This document shows, one piece after another, positions 1-8,439 of a stretch of 64,000 bases of DNA. The translations under genes and the position numbers were made by a program. Source of the stretch: a virus. How positions within the stretch are numbered: the stretch's first letter is position 1; each line of letters starts with the position of its first letter. Location of the stretch: the IMG/VR virus record IMGVR_UViG_3300020438_004021, positions 1 through 64,000 of that record; one strand, 5' to 3'. The notes under the pieces are model-generated. The model searched no databases. It was given only the letters and a program-made list of their open reading frames with translations, and was not told the origin of the DNA.

Positions 1-64
1 TACCTTGATGGTGGTGAACCTCCAAGTCAAATCTGAAGTCTTTTTTTTGGCACCCGGACACTAG

Positions 65-72
65 TATTTATC
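65..72 (-). promoter_or_regulatory. possible divergent late promoter box (GATAAATA)
   Basis: Read on the minus strand this is GATAAATA, one base from the T4 late promoter box TATAAATA used eight times elsewhere in the window. A GGAGG-like sequence follows on the same strand at 23-19. It would drive a gene leaving the window to the left, divergent from gp55. No start codon is visible before the window edge, so the call is weak. Confidence 0.25.
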
Positions 73-99
73 GGGGCTTGATAGGATTTGTCAATATAC

Positions 100-128
100 T
101 TGACGAGAGAACAGAGCTATAGTATAAT
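100..128 (+). promoter_or_regulatory. sigma70-type promoter of the late sigma factor gene
   Basis: TTGACG (100-105), a 17 bp spacer and a perfect TATAAT (123-128) form a host sigma70-type promoter. The predicted transcription start is near 135, which leaves a leader of about 28 bases before the gp55 start at 163. A Shine-Dalgarno-like GAAAGGA lies in that leader. This fits early or middle expression of the late sigma factor by host polymerase. Confidence 0.85.
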
Positions 129-162
129 AGATGAGTCAAGTTAAAGACGAAAGGACCACAAA

Positions 163-771
163 ATGGCGAAAAAGAAAAAGAAAAAGAAGAATCCAGCACA
201 TTACGTAGATAACGAAGATTTCTATGATGCCCTGTGTGTTTGGAAAGACAAAATTATAGAGGCTGAAGAATGCGGAGAGCCGAGACCACCAGTATGCGAT
301 TTTATAGGAGAGTGTTTCCTGAAGATGGCAGAAGGTTTATCTCATAGGGCTTGCTTCATCAATTACGATTTCAGAGAAGAGATGGTGGGAGATGCCATAG
401 AGAATTGCATTTTATATGCCCACAATTTCAAGAAAGAGGGGAAGAATCCTTTCGCCTACTTCACCCAGATGATGTACTATGCTTTCCTTAGAAGAATACA
501 GAAGGAAAAGAAGCAGATGTACATAAAGTATAAGCTGGTTGAAGAGTCCGAGGAGTTGAGGAACTTTATCAGATGGGATGACAGCGATCCCAATGAGAGA
601 ATGAAAGAGTTCAGACTAACGGAGAACGACATAAACAAGTTCACCCCCAAGAAGAAGGACTCCAAGAAGAAAGCAAGCAAGAAGAAGACTGCCAAAAAGA
701 AGACTAGTAAGAAGAAGACTAGCAAATCTAAGAGCAGTAAAGGAAGCACTTTAGATTCATTGCTAGATTGA
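163..771 (+). CDS. 55: T4 gp55-like late-transcription sigma factor
   Basis: Small sigma factor that directs host RNA polymerase to late promoters of the TATAAATA type, which are abundant in this window. The core (about residues 13-130) aligns by eye with T4 gp55: an early CVWKDKI segment, AEGLSHR near residue 57, the DAIENC helix, and PFAYFTQMMYYAFLRRIQKE, equivalent to the NPHAYITQACFNAFVQRI region of T4. The C-terminus ends TLDSLLD, resembling the gp55 sliding-clamp-binding tail. Unusually, about 35 residues of lysine-rich repeats (KKKT/KKKA units) separate core and tail, and the N-terminus has a lysine run. Length 202 aa against 185 in T4. The gene has its own sigma70 promoter and lies just upstream of gp47. 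Confidence 0.93.
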   Translation: MAKKKKKKKNPAHYVDNEDFYDALCVWKDKIIEAEECGEPRPPVCDFIGECFLKMAEGLSHRACFINYDFREEMVGDAIENCILYAHNFKKEGKNPFAYFTQMMYYAFLRRIQKEKKQMYIKYKLVEESEELRNFIRWDDSDPNERMKEFRLTENDINKFTPKKKDSKKKASKKKTAKKKTSKKKTSKSKSSKGSTLDSLLD

Positions 772-784
772 TGAGGTTTATATT

Positions 785-1846
785 ATGAAGATTGCTATAG
801 TGGCAGACACACATTTTGGTGCTAGGAATGATTCTCAATTGTTCTTAGATTATTTCACTGATTTCTTCAAGGATACCTTCTTCCCCACCCTGAAAAGGTA
901 TGATATTGACACAGTTATTCACTGTGGAGATTTGTTGGACAGAAGGAAGTATGTGAATTTCAATACCCTGCAATGTGTTAGGGAGAAGTTCATGGAACCC
1001 CTTAAGGAAATGGGTGTATCTGTCCACTGTATCCTAGGAAACCACGACACATTCTATAAGAACACCAATGATTTGAATTCAATCAGAGAATTGTTCTGTG
1101 AGAAGTATAGCAACTTCAATCTCTACGATAAACCAGAGACAATCAACTTAGATGGGTTCGATATTGCACTCCTACCTTGGGTAAACAAAGAGAACACCAA
1201 GGAGAGCATGGAATTCATCAGTGAGACGAAAGCACAGTGGTTGGTTGGACATCTGGAGCTGGATGGATATGAGGTCCTGCGAGGAATCAAGTATGATGGT
1301 GGAATGGACCCATCCATTTTCAAGAGGTTCGAACAAGTTCTAAGTGGTCACTTTCACTGTAAGCAGAAGAAAGATAACATCATGTACTTGGGATGCCCTT
1401 ATCAGATCACTTTCTCTGACGTAAATGACTCTAAGGGATTTTGGATTCTGGATACTGATACCAGAGAAATCGATTTTGTGAGGAATGATAGGAGCCTTTT
1501 TCATAACCTTTATTATGACGACTCCAAGAAAGACTACCAAGACTTCATCTCCAAGAGACATCCCAAATATAAAGATGCATACGTCAAAATATATGTGGTT
1601 AATAAAGAAAAACCTTATATTCTTGACAGGGTAATAGATTCATTGTATAATAGTGGTGTATATGACCTTACGATTGTAGAAGAAGAAGACATTATTTCCT
1701 CAGATGAGACTTTACAGAGTTCAGACGTATGTAAGTCTACACTAGAGTTAATATATGAAGAGATAGATAACGTAGAAGAGATAGAAGATAAATCTAAGGT
1801 CAAAAATCTAATTCAGGAACTATATATGGAATCCCTGACTGTTTGA
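785..1846 (+). CDS. 47: recombination endonuclease subunit gp47 (SbcD/Mre11 family)
   Basis: Nuclease subunit of the gp46/gp47 (Rad50/Mre11-type) complex, which resects DNA ends for recombination-dependent replication. All metallophosphoesterase motifs are visible: DTH at residues 8-10, HCGDLLDRR at 46-54, GNHD at 85-88, GHLELDG near 155 and the SGHFH motif near 188. Length 353 aa is normal for the family (T4 gp47 is 339). It starts 14 bases after gp55. In contrast to a compact T4-style pair, its partner gp46 lies 2.1 kb downstream, separated by a small ORF, a tRNA, purB and a membrane protein gene. Confidence 0.95.
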   Translation: MKIAIVADTHFGARNDSQLFLDYFTDFFKDTFFPTLKRYDIDTVIHCGDLLDRRKYVNFNTLQCVREKFMEPLKEMGVSVHCILGNHDTFYKNTNDLNSIRELFCEKYSNFNLYDKPETINLDGFDIALLPWVNKENTKESMEFISETKAQWLVGHLELDGYEVLRGIKYDGGMDPSIFKRFEQVLSGHFHCKQKKDNIMYLGCPYQITFSDVNDSKGFWILDTDTREIDFVRNDRSLFHNLYYDDSKKDYQDFISKRHPKYKDAYVKIYVVNKEKPYILDRVIDSLYNSGVYDLTIVEEEDIISSDETLQSSDVCKSTLELIYEEIDNVEEIEDKSKVKNLIQELYMESLTV

Positions 1847-1854
1847 GGTGAATT

Positions 1855-2088
1855 ATGGAATATAGAATGCATATTGACATGCCTGTAGGTATGGATAAAG
1901 AAGAAGCGGTTAAAAAATCTAGGTACATACTGGGTGTGATAGAAAATAACCTAGGTACTATACGTGCACATGGAGTCGAATCAGTCAATTTTAGACTGGG
2001 GAATGATGCCGACAGGCAGAAGTCTAATTATCTCGATGTAAACGAAAACGGACACTGTAGCAACAAGAAGAGCAAGATAGTTCTGTGA
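1855..2088 (+). CDS. small hypothetical protein following gp47
   Basis: A 77 aa protein with no family I recognise. It begins MEYRMHIDMPVGMDKEEAV and is predicted to be one or two helices followed by a polar tail with Lys, Asp and Cys. The start is 8 bases after the gp47 stop with GAGGTG upstream as ribosome-binding site, so it is probably co-translated with gp47. The stop lies 8 bases before a tRNA gene. Function unknown. Confidence 0.7.
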   Translation: MEYRMHIDMPVGMDKEEAVKKSRYILGVIENNLGTIRAHGVESVNFRLGNDADRQKSNYLDVNENGHCSNKKSKIVL

Positions 2089-2096
2089 TTTTTCAT

Positions 2097-2169
2097 GGGA
2101 CAGAAGCGGATGGCATTAGCAGTATCGCTTATAACGGTATAATCGTGGGTTCGAGTCCCACCTGTCCCA
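2097..2169 (+). tRNA. tRNA-Ile (anticodon UAU), tentative identity
   Basis: A 7 bp acceptor stem (GGGACAG with CTGTCCC) and a perfect 5 bp T-stem with loop TTCGAGT enclose an anticodon stem TATCG/CGGTA with loop CTTATAA. This places TAT (2130-2132) as anticodon, reading AUA. The D-arm is irregular: only two or three pairs can be drawn, and the two bases after the acceptor stem are AA rather than the usual T-purine. CCA is not encoded. The gene lies between the small ORF after gp47 and purB. Confidence 0.7.
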
Positions 2170-2187
2170 CTTCAGGAGACTTATATT

Positions 2188-3642
2188 ATGAGTAGAAAAC
2201 CATATAAATTCTATGTATCGCCTTTCACAGACAGATATTCCTCTCCCGACATGAGGTACATCTGGTCTGAAGAGTATAAGTATGAAAGGTGGAGATATTT
2301 ATGGTCTATTCTGGCATCTGGTCAGAAACAACTTGGAATAGACATTAGCGACGAACAGATACAAGAGATGAATGATAATATATCATCTATCGACATGGAT
2401 AGGGTATCTGAGATAGAGAAAGAGATGAAGCACGATGTGATGGCACATATCACCGCTTTTGGTGAGGTAGCACCCAGTGCAAAGCCTTTCATACATCTGG
2501 GTGCTACAAGTCAATTTGTGGTAGATAATGCAGATTCTCTGGCGATGAAGGATTCATTGCTACTGATAATCAATAAGACGGTATCAGTAATAGAAAGGCT
2601 GTCAGAGAGTGCCGAAGCATATGCCTCTGTTCCCACAGTGGGTCTCACTCATCTACAACCGGCACAACCGGTGACAGTAGGCAAAAGAATCATGATGTGG
2701 GTCCAAGAGTTGGTGATTGCTCTGGAAGATATTGGATTCAAACTCGACAATATGAGGGTCAGAGGGATTTCGGGTGCTACCGGTTCTAAATTGTCATTCT
2801 TAGAGCTGTTTGAAGGAGACGAAGACAAAGTCTATGAACTGGATAGACTGATTTGTACCGGTATGGGATTCAGTGCGGACAAATCTCTTACAATCACCGG
2901 ACAGACATATCCCAGAATATTAGACTCATCAATAATGTCTGCACTATGTCTATTGGCATCGGCATGCAACAAAATATGCGGAGATATTAGAATCCTAAGT
3001 GGAAGAGGGGAAATCAGCGAAGGATTCAACGAAGGGAGTCAGAAGGGGTCTTCCGCAATGCCCTACAAGAGGAACCCAATCAGGTCCGAGAAAGTCTGCT
3101 CCCTTTCTAGACATATGATGTCACTAGCACAGACTTTCTACCACACATCTGCCAATCAGTGGATGGAGAGATCTCTAGATGACTCTGCTGGTAGAAGAAT
3201 TGCCATGCCTGAGGCATTCTTGGTTATGGATGAGGTCCTAGAGACGATGATCAGAATTTCTGGGGATATGGTCCCTGACCTAGAGACCATCAAAAATAAT
3301 TATTCCAAAGAATCTTATAAGTTCTTGTCTGAAAACCTGATAATTGCATTCACCACTGAAAACGGATGTGACAGGCAAGATGCTCATGAATACGTCCAGT
3401 ATATCATGGGGATGGTTGAAAATCATGACGGCAATAGGATTGAGGAGATTAAAAGATTGCTCAGAAAACCATCTAAAAGTGCCAAGGAAAATAACAAGAA
3501 GGTAGTAGGCAACATAGATATCGACTCAGTTATTGATGGATGCCTAGATATGACTGGAATGTGTGAGAGGGATGTGACCTCTTATAAGCAAAATGTCGTG
3601 GACACCCTTATGAAACATTACAAACAAAGAGAGGTGGAATGA
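2188..3642 (+). CDS. purB: adenylosuccinate lyase (PurB)
   Basis: Fumarase/aspartase superfamily enzyme that splits adenylosuccinate to AMP and fumarate, and SAICAR to AICAR, in purine synthesis. The family signature GSSAMPYKRNP is near residues 286-297, with HLGATSQFVVDN near 105 and THLQPAQPVTVGKR near 153-167. Full length (484 aa) and apparently intact. It follows the tRNA gene with a GGAG ribosome-binding site. purB is uncommon in phages. With guaB (44.9 kb), an adenine deaminase-type gene (46 kb) and glutamine synthetase (34 kb) it points to phage-directed purine supply. PurB also serves in the 2-aminoadenine (Z-DNA) pathway, but no purZ is present in this window. Confidence 0.93.
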   Translation: MSRKPYKFYVSPFTDRYSSPDMRYIWSEEYKYERWRYLWSILASGQKQLGIDISDEQIQEMNDNISSIDMDRVSEIEKEMKHDVMAHITAFGEVAPSAKPFIHLGATSQFVVDNADSLAMKDSLLLIINKTVSVIERLSESAEAYASVPTVGLTHLQPAQPVTVGKRIMMWVQELVIALEDIGFKLDNMRVRGISGATGSKLSFLELFEGDEDKVYELDRLICTGMGFSADKSLTITGQTYPRILDSSIMSALCLLASACNKICGDIRILSGRGEISEGFNEGSQKGSSAMPYKRNPIRSEKVCSLSRHMMSLAQTFYHTSANQWMERSLDDSAGRRIAMPEAFLVMDEVLETMIRISGDMVPDLETIKNNYSKESYKFLSENLIIAFTTENGCDRQDAHEYVQYIMGMVENHDGNRIEEIKRLLRKPSKSAKENNKKVVGNIDIDSVIDGCLDMTGMCERDVTSYKQNVVDTLMKHYKQREVE

Positions 3643-3643
3643 G

Positions 3644-3868
3644 ATGGAAATCGCAGTTATAATAGTTTTAGTAGCAGCCTGCATATGGTTCAACATTAGA
3701 TATGCAATGATTCACGAGGAACTAATCAGAACCAGAGGAGAGCTGACATTCACCATTAGAAAGAAGAAAAGCGACTATGACTCTTATAGGACACACATGG
3801 TGAAGATGGCTGAAAAAGTCGACAGATTTGCCTCAGCCTTTGAAGAATGGAATTCCAAGAAGAGTTGA
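3644..3868 (+). CDS. small single-span membrane protein
   Basis: A 74 aa protein with one N-terminal hydrophobic segment (residues 3-19, IAVIIVLVAACIWFNI) followed by a charged, probably helical tail (RTRGELTFTIRKKKSDYDSYR). It starts one base after the purB stop, so translation is probably coupled. It is not recognised as a known holin or spanin. The topology suggests a membrane anchor with a cytoplasmic coiled segment. Confidence 0.6.
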   Translation: MEIAVIIVLVAACIWFNIRYAMIHEELIRTRGELTFTIRKKKSDYDSYRTHMVKMAEKVDRFASAFEEWNSKKS

Positions 3869-3873
3869 GGTTT

Positions 3874-3881
3874 TATAAATA
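3874..3881 (+). promoter_or_regulatory. T4-type late promoter box TATAAATA
   Basis: An exact T4 late promoter box right after the stop of the small membrane protein gene. The next start codon is gp46 at 3976, but a strong hairpin (3911-3940) lies between. If active, it would give either late gp46 message or a very short RNA ending near the hairpin. Confidence 0.45.
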
Positions 3882-3910
3882 ATGTGTTGCAACAGTAATT
3901 TAAATAGGGT

Positions 3911-3940
3911 TTGGGGCGAACAAGAAATAGTTCGCCCCAA
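3911..3940 (+). terminator. strong intergenic hairpin, possible terminator or mRNA end stabiliser
   Basis: TTGGGGCGAAC (3911-3921) pairs perfectly with GTTCGCCCCAA (3930-3940) around an 8-base loop. No T-run follows (CCTATATA), so it is not a textbook intrinsic terminator. It may mark a transcript end, or be a processing or regulatory structure ahead of gp46. Confidence 0.5.
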
Positions 3941-3975
3941 CCTATATACAATGAGCGGCGTTGTGAGTATATAGA

Positions 3976-5709
3976 ATGTTGATATTTAGAAAACTCAGAT
4001 GGAAGAATATGCTATCCACTGGCAATTCTTTTACAGAGATTTATTTAGACAAATATAATACTACCTTGGTATCCGGAGACAATGGGGCTGGGAAGTCCAC
4101 TATCTTGGATGCTCTGACTTATTCTCTATATGGTAAGTCCTTTAGGGGGATTAAAAACACTAGTCTAATCAACAGTATTAATGAGAAAGACTTCTCGGTG
4201 GAGGTAGAGTTCTCTATAAACAAGCATGAATATAAAGTCAGAAGGGGAATCAAACCCAAGGTCTTCGAAATCTTCAAAGACGGGTCCATGGTTCCCCAAA
4301 ATGCCACCGTCAAGGACTATCAGAATGTATTAGAGGAGCAGATTCTGAAAATGTCTTTCAAGGCATTTTGTCAGGTAGTGCTTCTAGGTTCCTCTAGTTA
4401 CATACCATTCATGAAGCTGCCTACTAAGGACAGGAAAATCATAGTAGAAGACCTGTTAGATATTAGTATATTTTCCACTATGAATGGTATTCTCAAGACT
4501 AGGATGTCCACAAACAAAGACAAGTTGACCATACTGGTCGGCAAGGTAAACGTTTTAGAATCTAAGATTCATGGTCAAGATACTTTGATAGAGAAGATAA
4601 AAGAGAAGTCCAAAGACTCAACCGAGGGATTCAAAGAGGAAATATCTAAGACCTTAAAGCAGGTGGAATCTTTACAAGAAGAGGTAGAGGATTTAAATTC
4701 TTCAGTGGACAACATGATGTCTTCAATAAGCGATAAAGATAAGGTATTCAGTGACTTAGAGAGGGCTGAATCTATCGAGAAGAAGCTTAAGAACAATTGC
4801 AAAAGATTGACTGGTGACTTGTCTCTATACGATAATAATAGTTGCCCCACCTGCCATCAGGATATAACTGAGGAGCACAGGGATAAGATGGTTGAATCCA
4901 AAAAGGGCAAGATTAAAGAGATAGAAGATGCTATCAAAAGCGTTTCTGAAAATGTAGTGTCCTTAGAGTCTACGGTCAGCAGAATCAACGAAGTCTTGAA
5001 CAACGTTCACAAGACCGAGATGGGCATATCCGATAAGAACGGTACTATATCTGCTTGTAACAAATATATCAGTAAAATGAATAAGAGTATGGAGGACCAT
5101 TCCAACAATGGAGACGAGTTGGAATCTGAGGTTACTCTTCTAGATTCACTCAAAGAAGAGCATATCAAGTTCGACTCCAATAGAAAAGAACTGGTAGATA
5201 GTAGAACTGAACTGGAACTAGTATCTAATCTACTAAAGGATACCGGAATAAAATCCAGAATCATTGGTTATTACCTTCCTATAATGAATAAGATGATTAA
5301 CCAGTATCTCACATCTATGGATTTTTTCTGCCACTTTAGTCTGGACGAGAATTTCGATGAGACTATCAGGAGCAGGCATAGAGATGAATTCACCTATTAT
5401 AACTTCAGCGAGGGAGAGAGACTTCGGATAGACCTATCTTTGCTCTTGGCATGGAGAGAGGTGGCAAGATTAAAGAACAGTGTTAACTGTAATCTGTTAA
5501 TATTGGACGAGGTATTTGATTCCAGTCTTGACTCAGTTGGTACCGAGGAATTTCTAAAAATATTAAGCAGTCTGGGCAATAAAGCAAACGTATTTGTAAT
5601 AACCCACAAGTCCGATCAGTTGATGGACAAGTTTGAGAATAATTTGCACTTCAAGAAGAAAGGCAATTTTAGCGAGGTAACTTTCAGGATGCATAGAGAT
5701 GAAGACTAA
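3976..5709 (+). CDS. 46: recombination endonuclease subunit gp46 (SbcC/Rad50 family)
   Basis: ATPase subunit of the gp46/gp47 nuclease. Walker A GDNGAGKST is at residues 34-42. A long coiled-coil region (about 190-440) is broken by the zinc-hook motif SCPTCHQD near residue 290. The C-terminal signature region FSEGERLRIDLSLLLAWRE and the Walker B LLILDEVFDSSLD near 508-520 follow. Length 577 aa is like T4 gp46 (560). The start ATG has no strong ribosome-binding site. Its last codons overlap the following methylase gene by 11 bases. Confidence 0.95.
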   Translation: MLIFRKLRWKNMLSTGNSFTEIYLDKYNTTLVSGDNGAGKSTILDALTYSLYGKSFRGIKNTSLINSINEKDFSVEVEFSINKHEYKVRRGIKPKVFEIFKDGSMVPQNATVKDYQNVLEEQILKMSFKAFCQVVLLGSSSYIPFMKLPTKDRKIIVEDLLDISIFSTMNGILKTRMSTNKDKLTILVGKVNVLESKIHGQDTLIEKIKEKSKDSTEGFKEEISKTLKQVESLQEEVEDLNSSVDNMMSSISDKDKVFSDLERAESIEKKLKNNCKRLTGDLSLYDNNSCPTCHQDITEEHRDKMVESKKGKIKEIEDAIKSVSENVVSLESTVSRINEVLNNVHKTEMGISDKNGTISACNKYISKMNKSMEDHSNNGDELESEVTLLDSLKEEHIKFDSNRKELVDSRTELELVSNLLKDTGIKSRIIGYYLPIMNKMINQYLTSMDFFCHFSLDENFDETIRSRHRDEFTYYNFSEGERLRIDLSLLLAWREVARLKNSVNCNLLILDEVFDSSLDSVGTEEFLKILSSLGNKANVFVITHKSDQLMDKFENNLHFKKKGNFSEVTFRMHRDED

Positions 5710-7306
5710 AGACAAGGCTTTCTACGAAAGAAATACCCACATATTAGAATCTCCGGTGAATGTATGCTATGAAGACTTAGTATCAATGCAACCAGGCGAA
5801 TTCGAGCAGTGGGTCAAGAGCATGAGGAAAGAAATACTTAGGATTTGGGATGATTATGGTATTCCACCCAGATCTGGTGGCAAGACCGAAGAAGAGATTA
5901 TCAACCAGTTCAACAAAATGTCAGAGTATCCAATCCACAGGTTCATCTACACCGACGAACTGACCGATGGAGAAGACGATGTAATATTGAATACTACCGG
6001 TATAGGTGTAGAGGCTGACCAGTGGTTTGGGAACATGTACAAGACTAGGATTAATAGAGGTTGGAAGGATGATGGTCATTCTGTTTATGACTTATTCAAC
6101 AACGACGATTATCTAAATAGTGTGATCAAAAGGTCATATAGACATTTCAGAAGAGACGGGATGTATATTCATGCACATTCGATAAAGAAGAATGATAAAA
6201 AGTCTGGTCTTGTTTCTGCCTCCACAGCTAGTGAGTGGATAGATGCCTTTATAAATAATAGGAAGATTTTTAAGAATCACGACTTCATCATCGAAGAAGT
6301 AAAACCCCCAGTCGGAAAGAATGCGGGGTATTTTCAGTTAGACGAAACAGATTTATTACACCTTACACACGAACAAGTAAAGGATTACCATGCTAGGGGA
6401 ATACTCAGATATTGCAATGTTAGTAATTTTGATATGTCTGGCATTAATGCCGACAGACTCTACAGATTAAGGATGTACGAGAAGGGGAGAAGGATTTTCC
6501 CAAAAGGATTTATACCTTTCAGACTCGGGTACATTCAACCGGCAGTAAACTTCCCCCCTATGACTGCTAAATATTTGTATGAAAGATTCACAGAACACAT
6601 CAAAGACCAAGAAGTTATTAATATATATGACCCGTCTGCTGGGTGGGGTGGTCGCATACTTGGTGCTATGGCTTGTAGGGACGATAGGTGCGTTCATTAT
6701 GTTGGGACTGACCCTAATCCTGACAATTTCAATGATGACGGCACTGACAGTAGGTATGCTTCTCTTGCTTCTTTCTACAATACCAGAACTTATAGGGGAA
6801 ATAGCTTCTTTTCCCAGACAAACACTTTTGAAATATTCAAAAAGGGTTCAGAAGAAATCCAGAACTACGAAAGATTCCAGAAGTATAGAGGCGAACTTGA
6901 CCTCATATTCACTTCACCGCCTTATTTCAACAGAGAGGCTTATAGCGAGGACTCTAATCAGTCGTACAAAAAATACGGTTCATCGTATGAAGAGTGGAAA
7001 GAAGGATTCTTGAGGCCCACTTTAGAGACTTGTGTAGAATTCTTGAAAGAAGATAGATATCTGCTTTGGAACATAGCGGACCTTAAGATGGATGCAGACA
7101 CCTTCTTGCCTTTGGAGTTAGACTCTAGGGAGATATTAGAGGGGCTTGGGATGGAATACATAATGACCTTCAAGATGGCTCAAGTAGGGATGCCTGGCTC
7201 CAATCGACTTAGGGAAGATGGTAAGCCGCACGTCAAAAACCATTGCCTCATCAGGGACAAATATTATAAATATGAGCCGGTATTCGTTTTCAAGAAAGTA
7301 TCTTGA
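5699..7306 (+). CDS. DNA methyltransferase-like protein (SPPY type)
   Basis: SAM-dependent DNA methylase family by two motifs: DPSAGWGGRILGA near residue 311 (motif I, SAM binding) and TSPPYFNREAY near 405 (motif IV, catalytic). SPPY-type motif IV occurs in amino-methylases (N4-cytosine or N6-adenine). Motif I precedes motif IV. The first 290 residues do not resemble a methylase core and may be a target or accessory domain. No restriction enzyme is nearby, so it is probably an orphan methylase for self-protection or regulation. It overlaps the gp46 end, and its stop codon is embedded in the -35 box of the next promoter. Confidence 0.8.
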   Translation: MKTKDKAFYERNTHILESPVNVCYEDLVSMQPGEFEQWVKSMRKEILRIWDDYGIPPRSGGKTEEEIINQFNKMSEYPIHRFIYTDELTDGEDDVILNTTGIGVEADQWFGNMYKTRINRGWKDDGHSVYDLFNNDDYLNSVIKRSYRHFRRDGMYIHAHSIKKNDKKSGLVSASTASEWIDAFINNRKIFKNHDFIIEEVKPPVGKNAGYFQLDETDLLHLTHEQVKDYHARGILRYCNVSNFDMSGINADRLYRLRMYEKGRRIFPKGFIPFRLGYIQPAVNFPPMTAKYLYERFTEHIKDQEVINIYDPSAGWGGRILGAMACRDDRCVHYVGTDPNPDNFNDDGTDSRYASLASFYNTRTYRGNSFFSQTNTFEIFKKGSEEIQNYERFQKYRGELDLIFTSPPYFNREAYSEDSNQSYKKYGSSYEEWKEGFLRPTLETCVEFLKEDRYLLWNIADLKMDADTFLPLELDSREILEGLGMEYIMTFKMAQVGMPGSNRLREDGKPHVKNHCLIRDKYYKYEPVFVFKKVS

Positions 7307-7331
7307 CGAGAGAGACCATTTGTGGTATAAT
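7303..7331 (+). promoter_or_regulatory. sigma70-type promoter, probably leaderless
   Basis: TTGACG (7303-7308), a 17 bp spacer and a perfect TATAAT (7326-7331). The expected transcription start, 7 bases after the -10 box, is exactly the A of the ATG at 7338. The -35 box contains the stop codon of the upstream methylase gene. Confidence 0.85.
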
Positions 7332-7337
7332 AAAAGT

Positions 7338-8438
7338 ATGAGTTTCAAAAGACTAAAATTGCACGGCGTTGATGAACCTAACACTGACTGGACCAAGCTC
7401 ACTAGCGAAAGCGATAGAGAGTGGGAATGGTTGAAGAACATGTACTGGTATAGGATTCATTCTAGTATTAAACAACAAAAATCTTGGGTCAGCAAGTATC
7501 TGAAGGCTCAGGGATTAGACCCCAAGGAGTACAACCACGGTAAGAAGAGGCTGTTTGAGTCTGCCGGTGGTCTATGTAGGATTCTAGAGACAGGGTGTCC
7601 CGAAGACCACAAGCTGATTAATCTTCTTAAGATGTTGCTGAAAGAAATCAAAGAAGAATCTTCTAAGTTCTCAGCATCCACAAAAGCCTCTCTCAAGAAG
7701 TCTAATCATGTCTCAATTCAAGAGAGAATGAGTGATCAGCTGGGTGAATATATGGACGAAATCAATGGCAAGATTGATTGGTTCTTGGCAAATCCTAAGA
7801 TGAAGAAGAAAGAGTGGTTCAGCATCGGTAAGTGGTTGAAAGACAAAAAGGTCAAACCAACCCAGACCATGCACATCCTCAAAGAAATACAACCCGTATA
7901 TAATGAGGTTGCAGCTGCTAAGAACAAAGAGTGTGAGCAGTTGGTAGAGGCATATGACTATCTAACTGCACACCAGATGTTCCGATATAATGAATTCCTT
8001 GAATCAATGTTGAAGGAAATAAAAGATTATATGCGGGTCACCAAACCAAAGAAGGCTACTAGGAAGGTCAGTCCTGAACAGGCAGTCAAGAAGCTTCCTT
8101 TTGCTGAGGAGTTTGATGAACTTTCCATTAAGTCGATCGACCCTACGGAAATTTTGGGTTCAACCGCTTTGTTTGTGTATAACACTACCAGCAGACTGAT
8201 GTGTGTGTACGTGGCATTTCAGAATAGTGGTGGTCTCTCAGTCAAGGGAGCATCAATCACACATTTTGACCCAGACAAATCCTACATGAAGAAGTGCAGG
8301 AGTTGCCAGCACAATACTAGGATGGTGGGTAAACTTACTAAAAAACACGCATTGGACCACGTGGATAAAATCACCACCAAGAAGCAACCCGTGAGACCAA
8401 GACTTAACAAGAACTGTGTAATATTGAGGGCTTTTTAG
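7338..8438 (+). CDS. hypothetical replication-region protein, 366 aa
   Basis: Unrecognised 366 aa protein. The ATG at 7338 (MSFKRLKLHG) is preferred over an upstream GTG at 7218 because it sits at the predicted start point of a perfect promoter and because the upstream codons overlap the methylase. The protein is lysine-rich and helical. Its C-terminal half has a beta-rich segment (LFVYNTTSRLMCVYVAFQNSGG), typical of proteins with a folded C-terminal domain. It ends one base before the RNase H gene, suggesting a shared transcript and a replication-linked role. Confidence 0.75.
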   Translation: MSFKRLKLHGVDEPNTDWTKLTSESDREWEWLKNMYWYRIHSSIKQQKSWVSKYLKAQGLDPKEYNHGKKRLFESAGGLCRILETGCPEDHKLINLLKMLLKEIKEESSKFSASTKASLKKSNHVSIQERMSDQLGEYMDEINGKIDWFLANPKMKKKEWFSIGKWLKDKKVKPTQTMHILKEIQPVYNEVAAAKNKECEQLVEAYDYLTAHQMFRYNEFLESMLKEIKDYMRVTKPKKATRKVSPEQAVKKLPFAEEFDELSIKSIDPTEILGSTALFVYNTTSRLMCVYVAFQNSGGLSVKGASITHFDPDKSYMKKCRSCQHNTRMVGKLTKKHALDHVDKITTKKQPVRPRLNKNCVILRAF

Positions 8439-8439
8439 A

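Noticed and set aside
477-749. Minus-strand ORF rich in Leu/Phe opposite the end of gp55
   Set aside because: It is the shadow of the AAG-rich lysine repeats of gp55 read backwards. No ribosome-binding site or family.
6579-7013. A 144-codon ORF in another frame inside the first methylase, with a hydrophobic start
   Set aside because: It overlaps catalytic motifs of a recognised enzyme. Hydrophobicity comes from frame-shifted reading.
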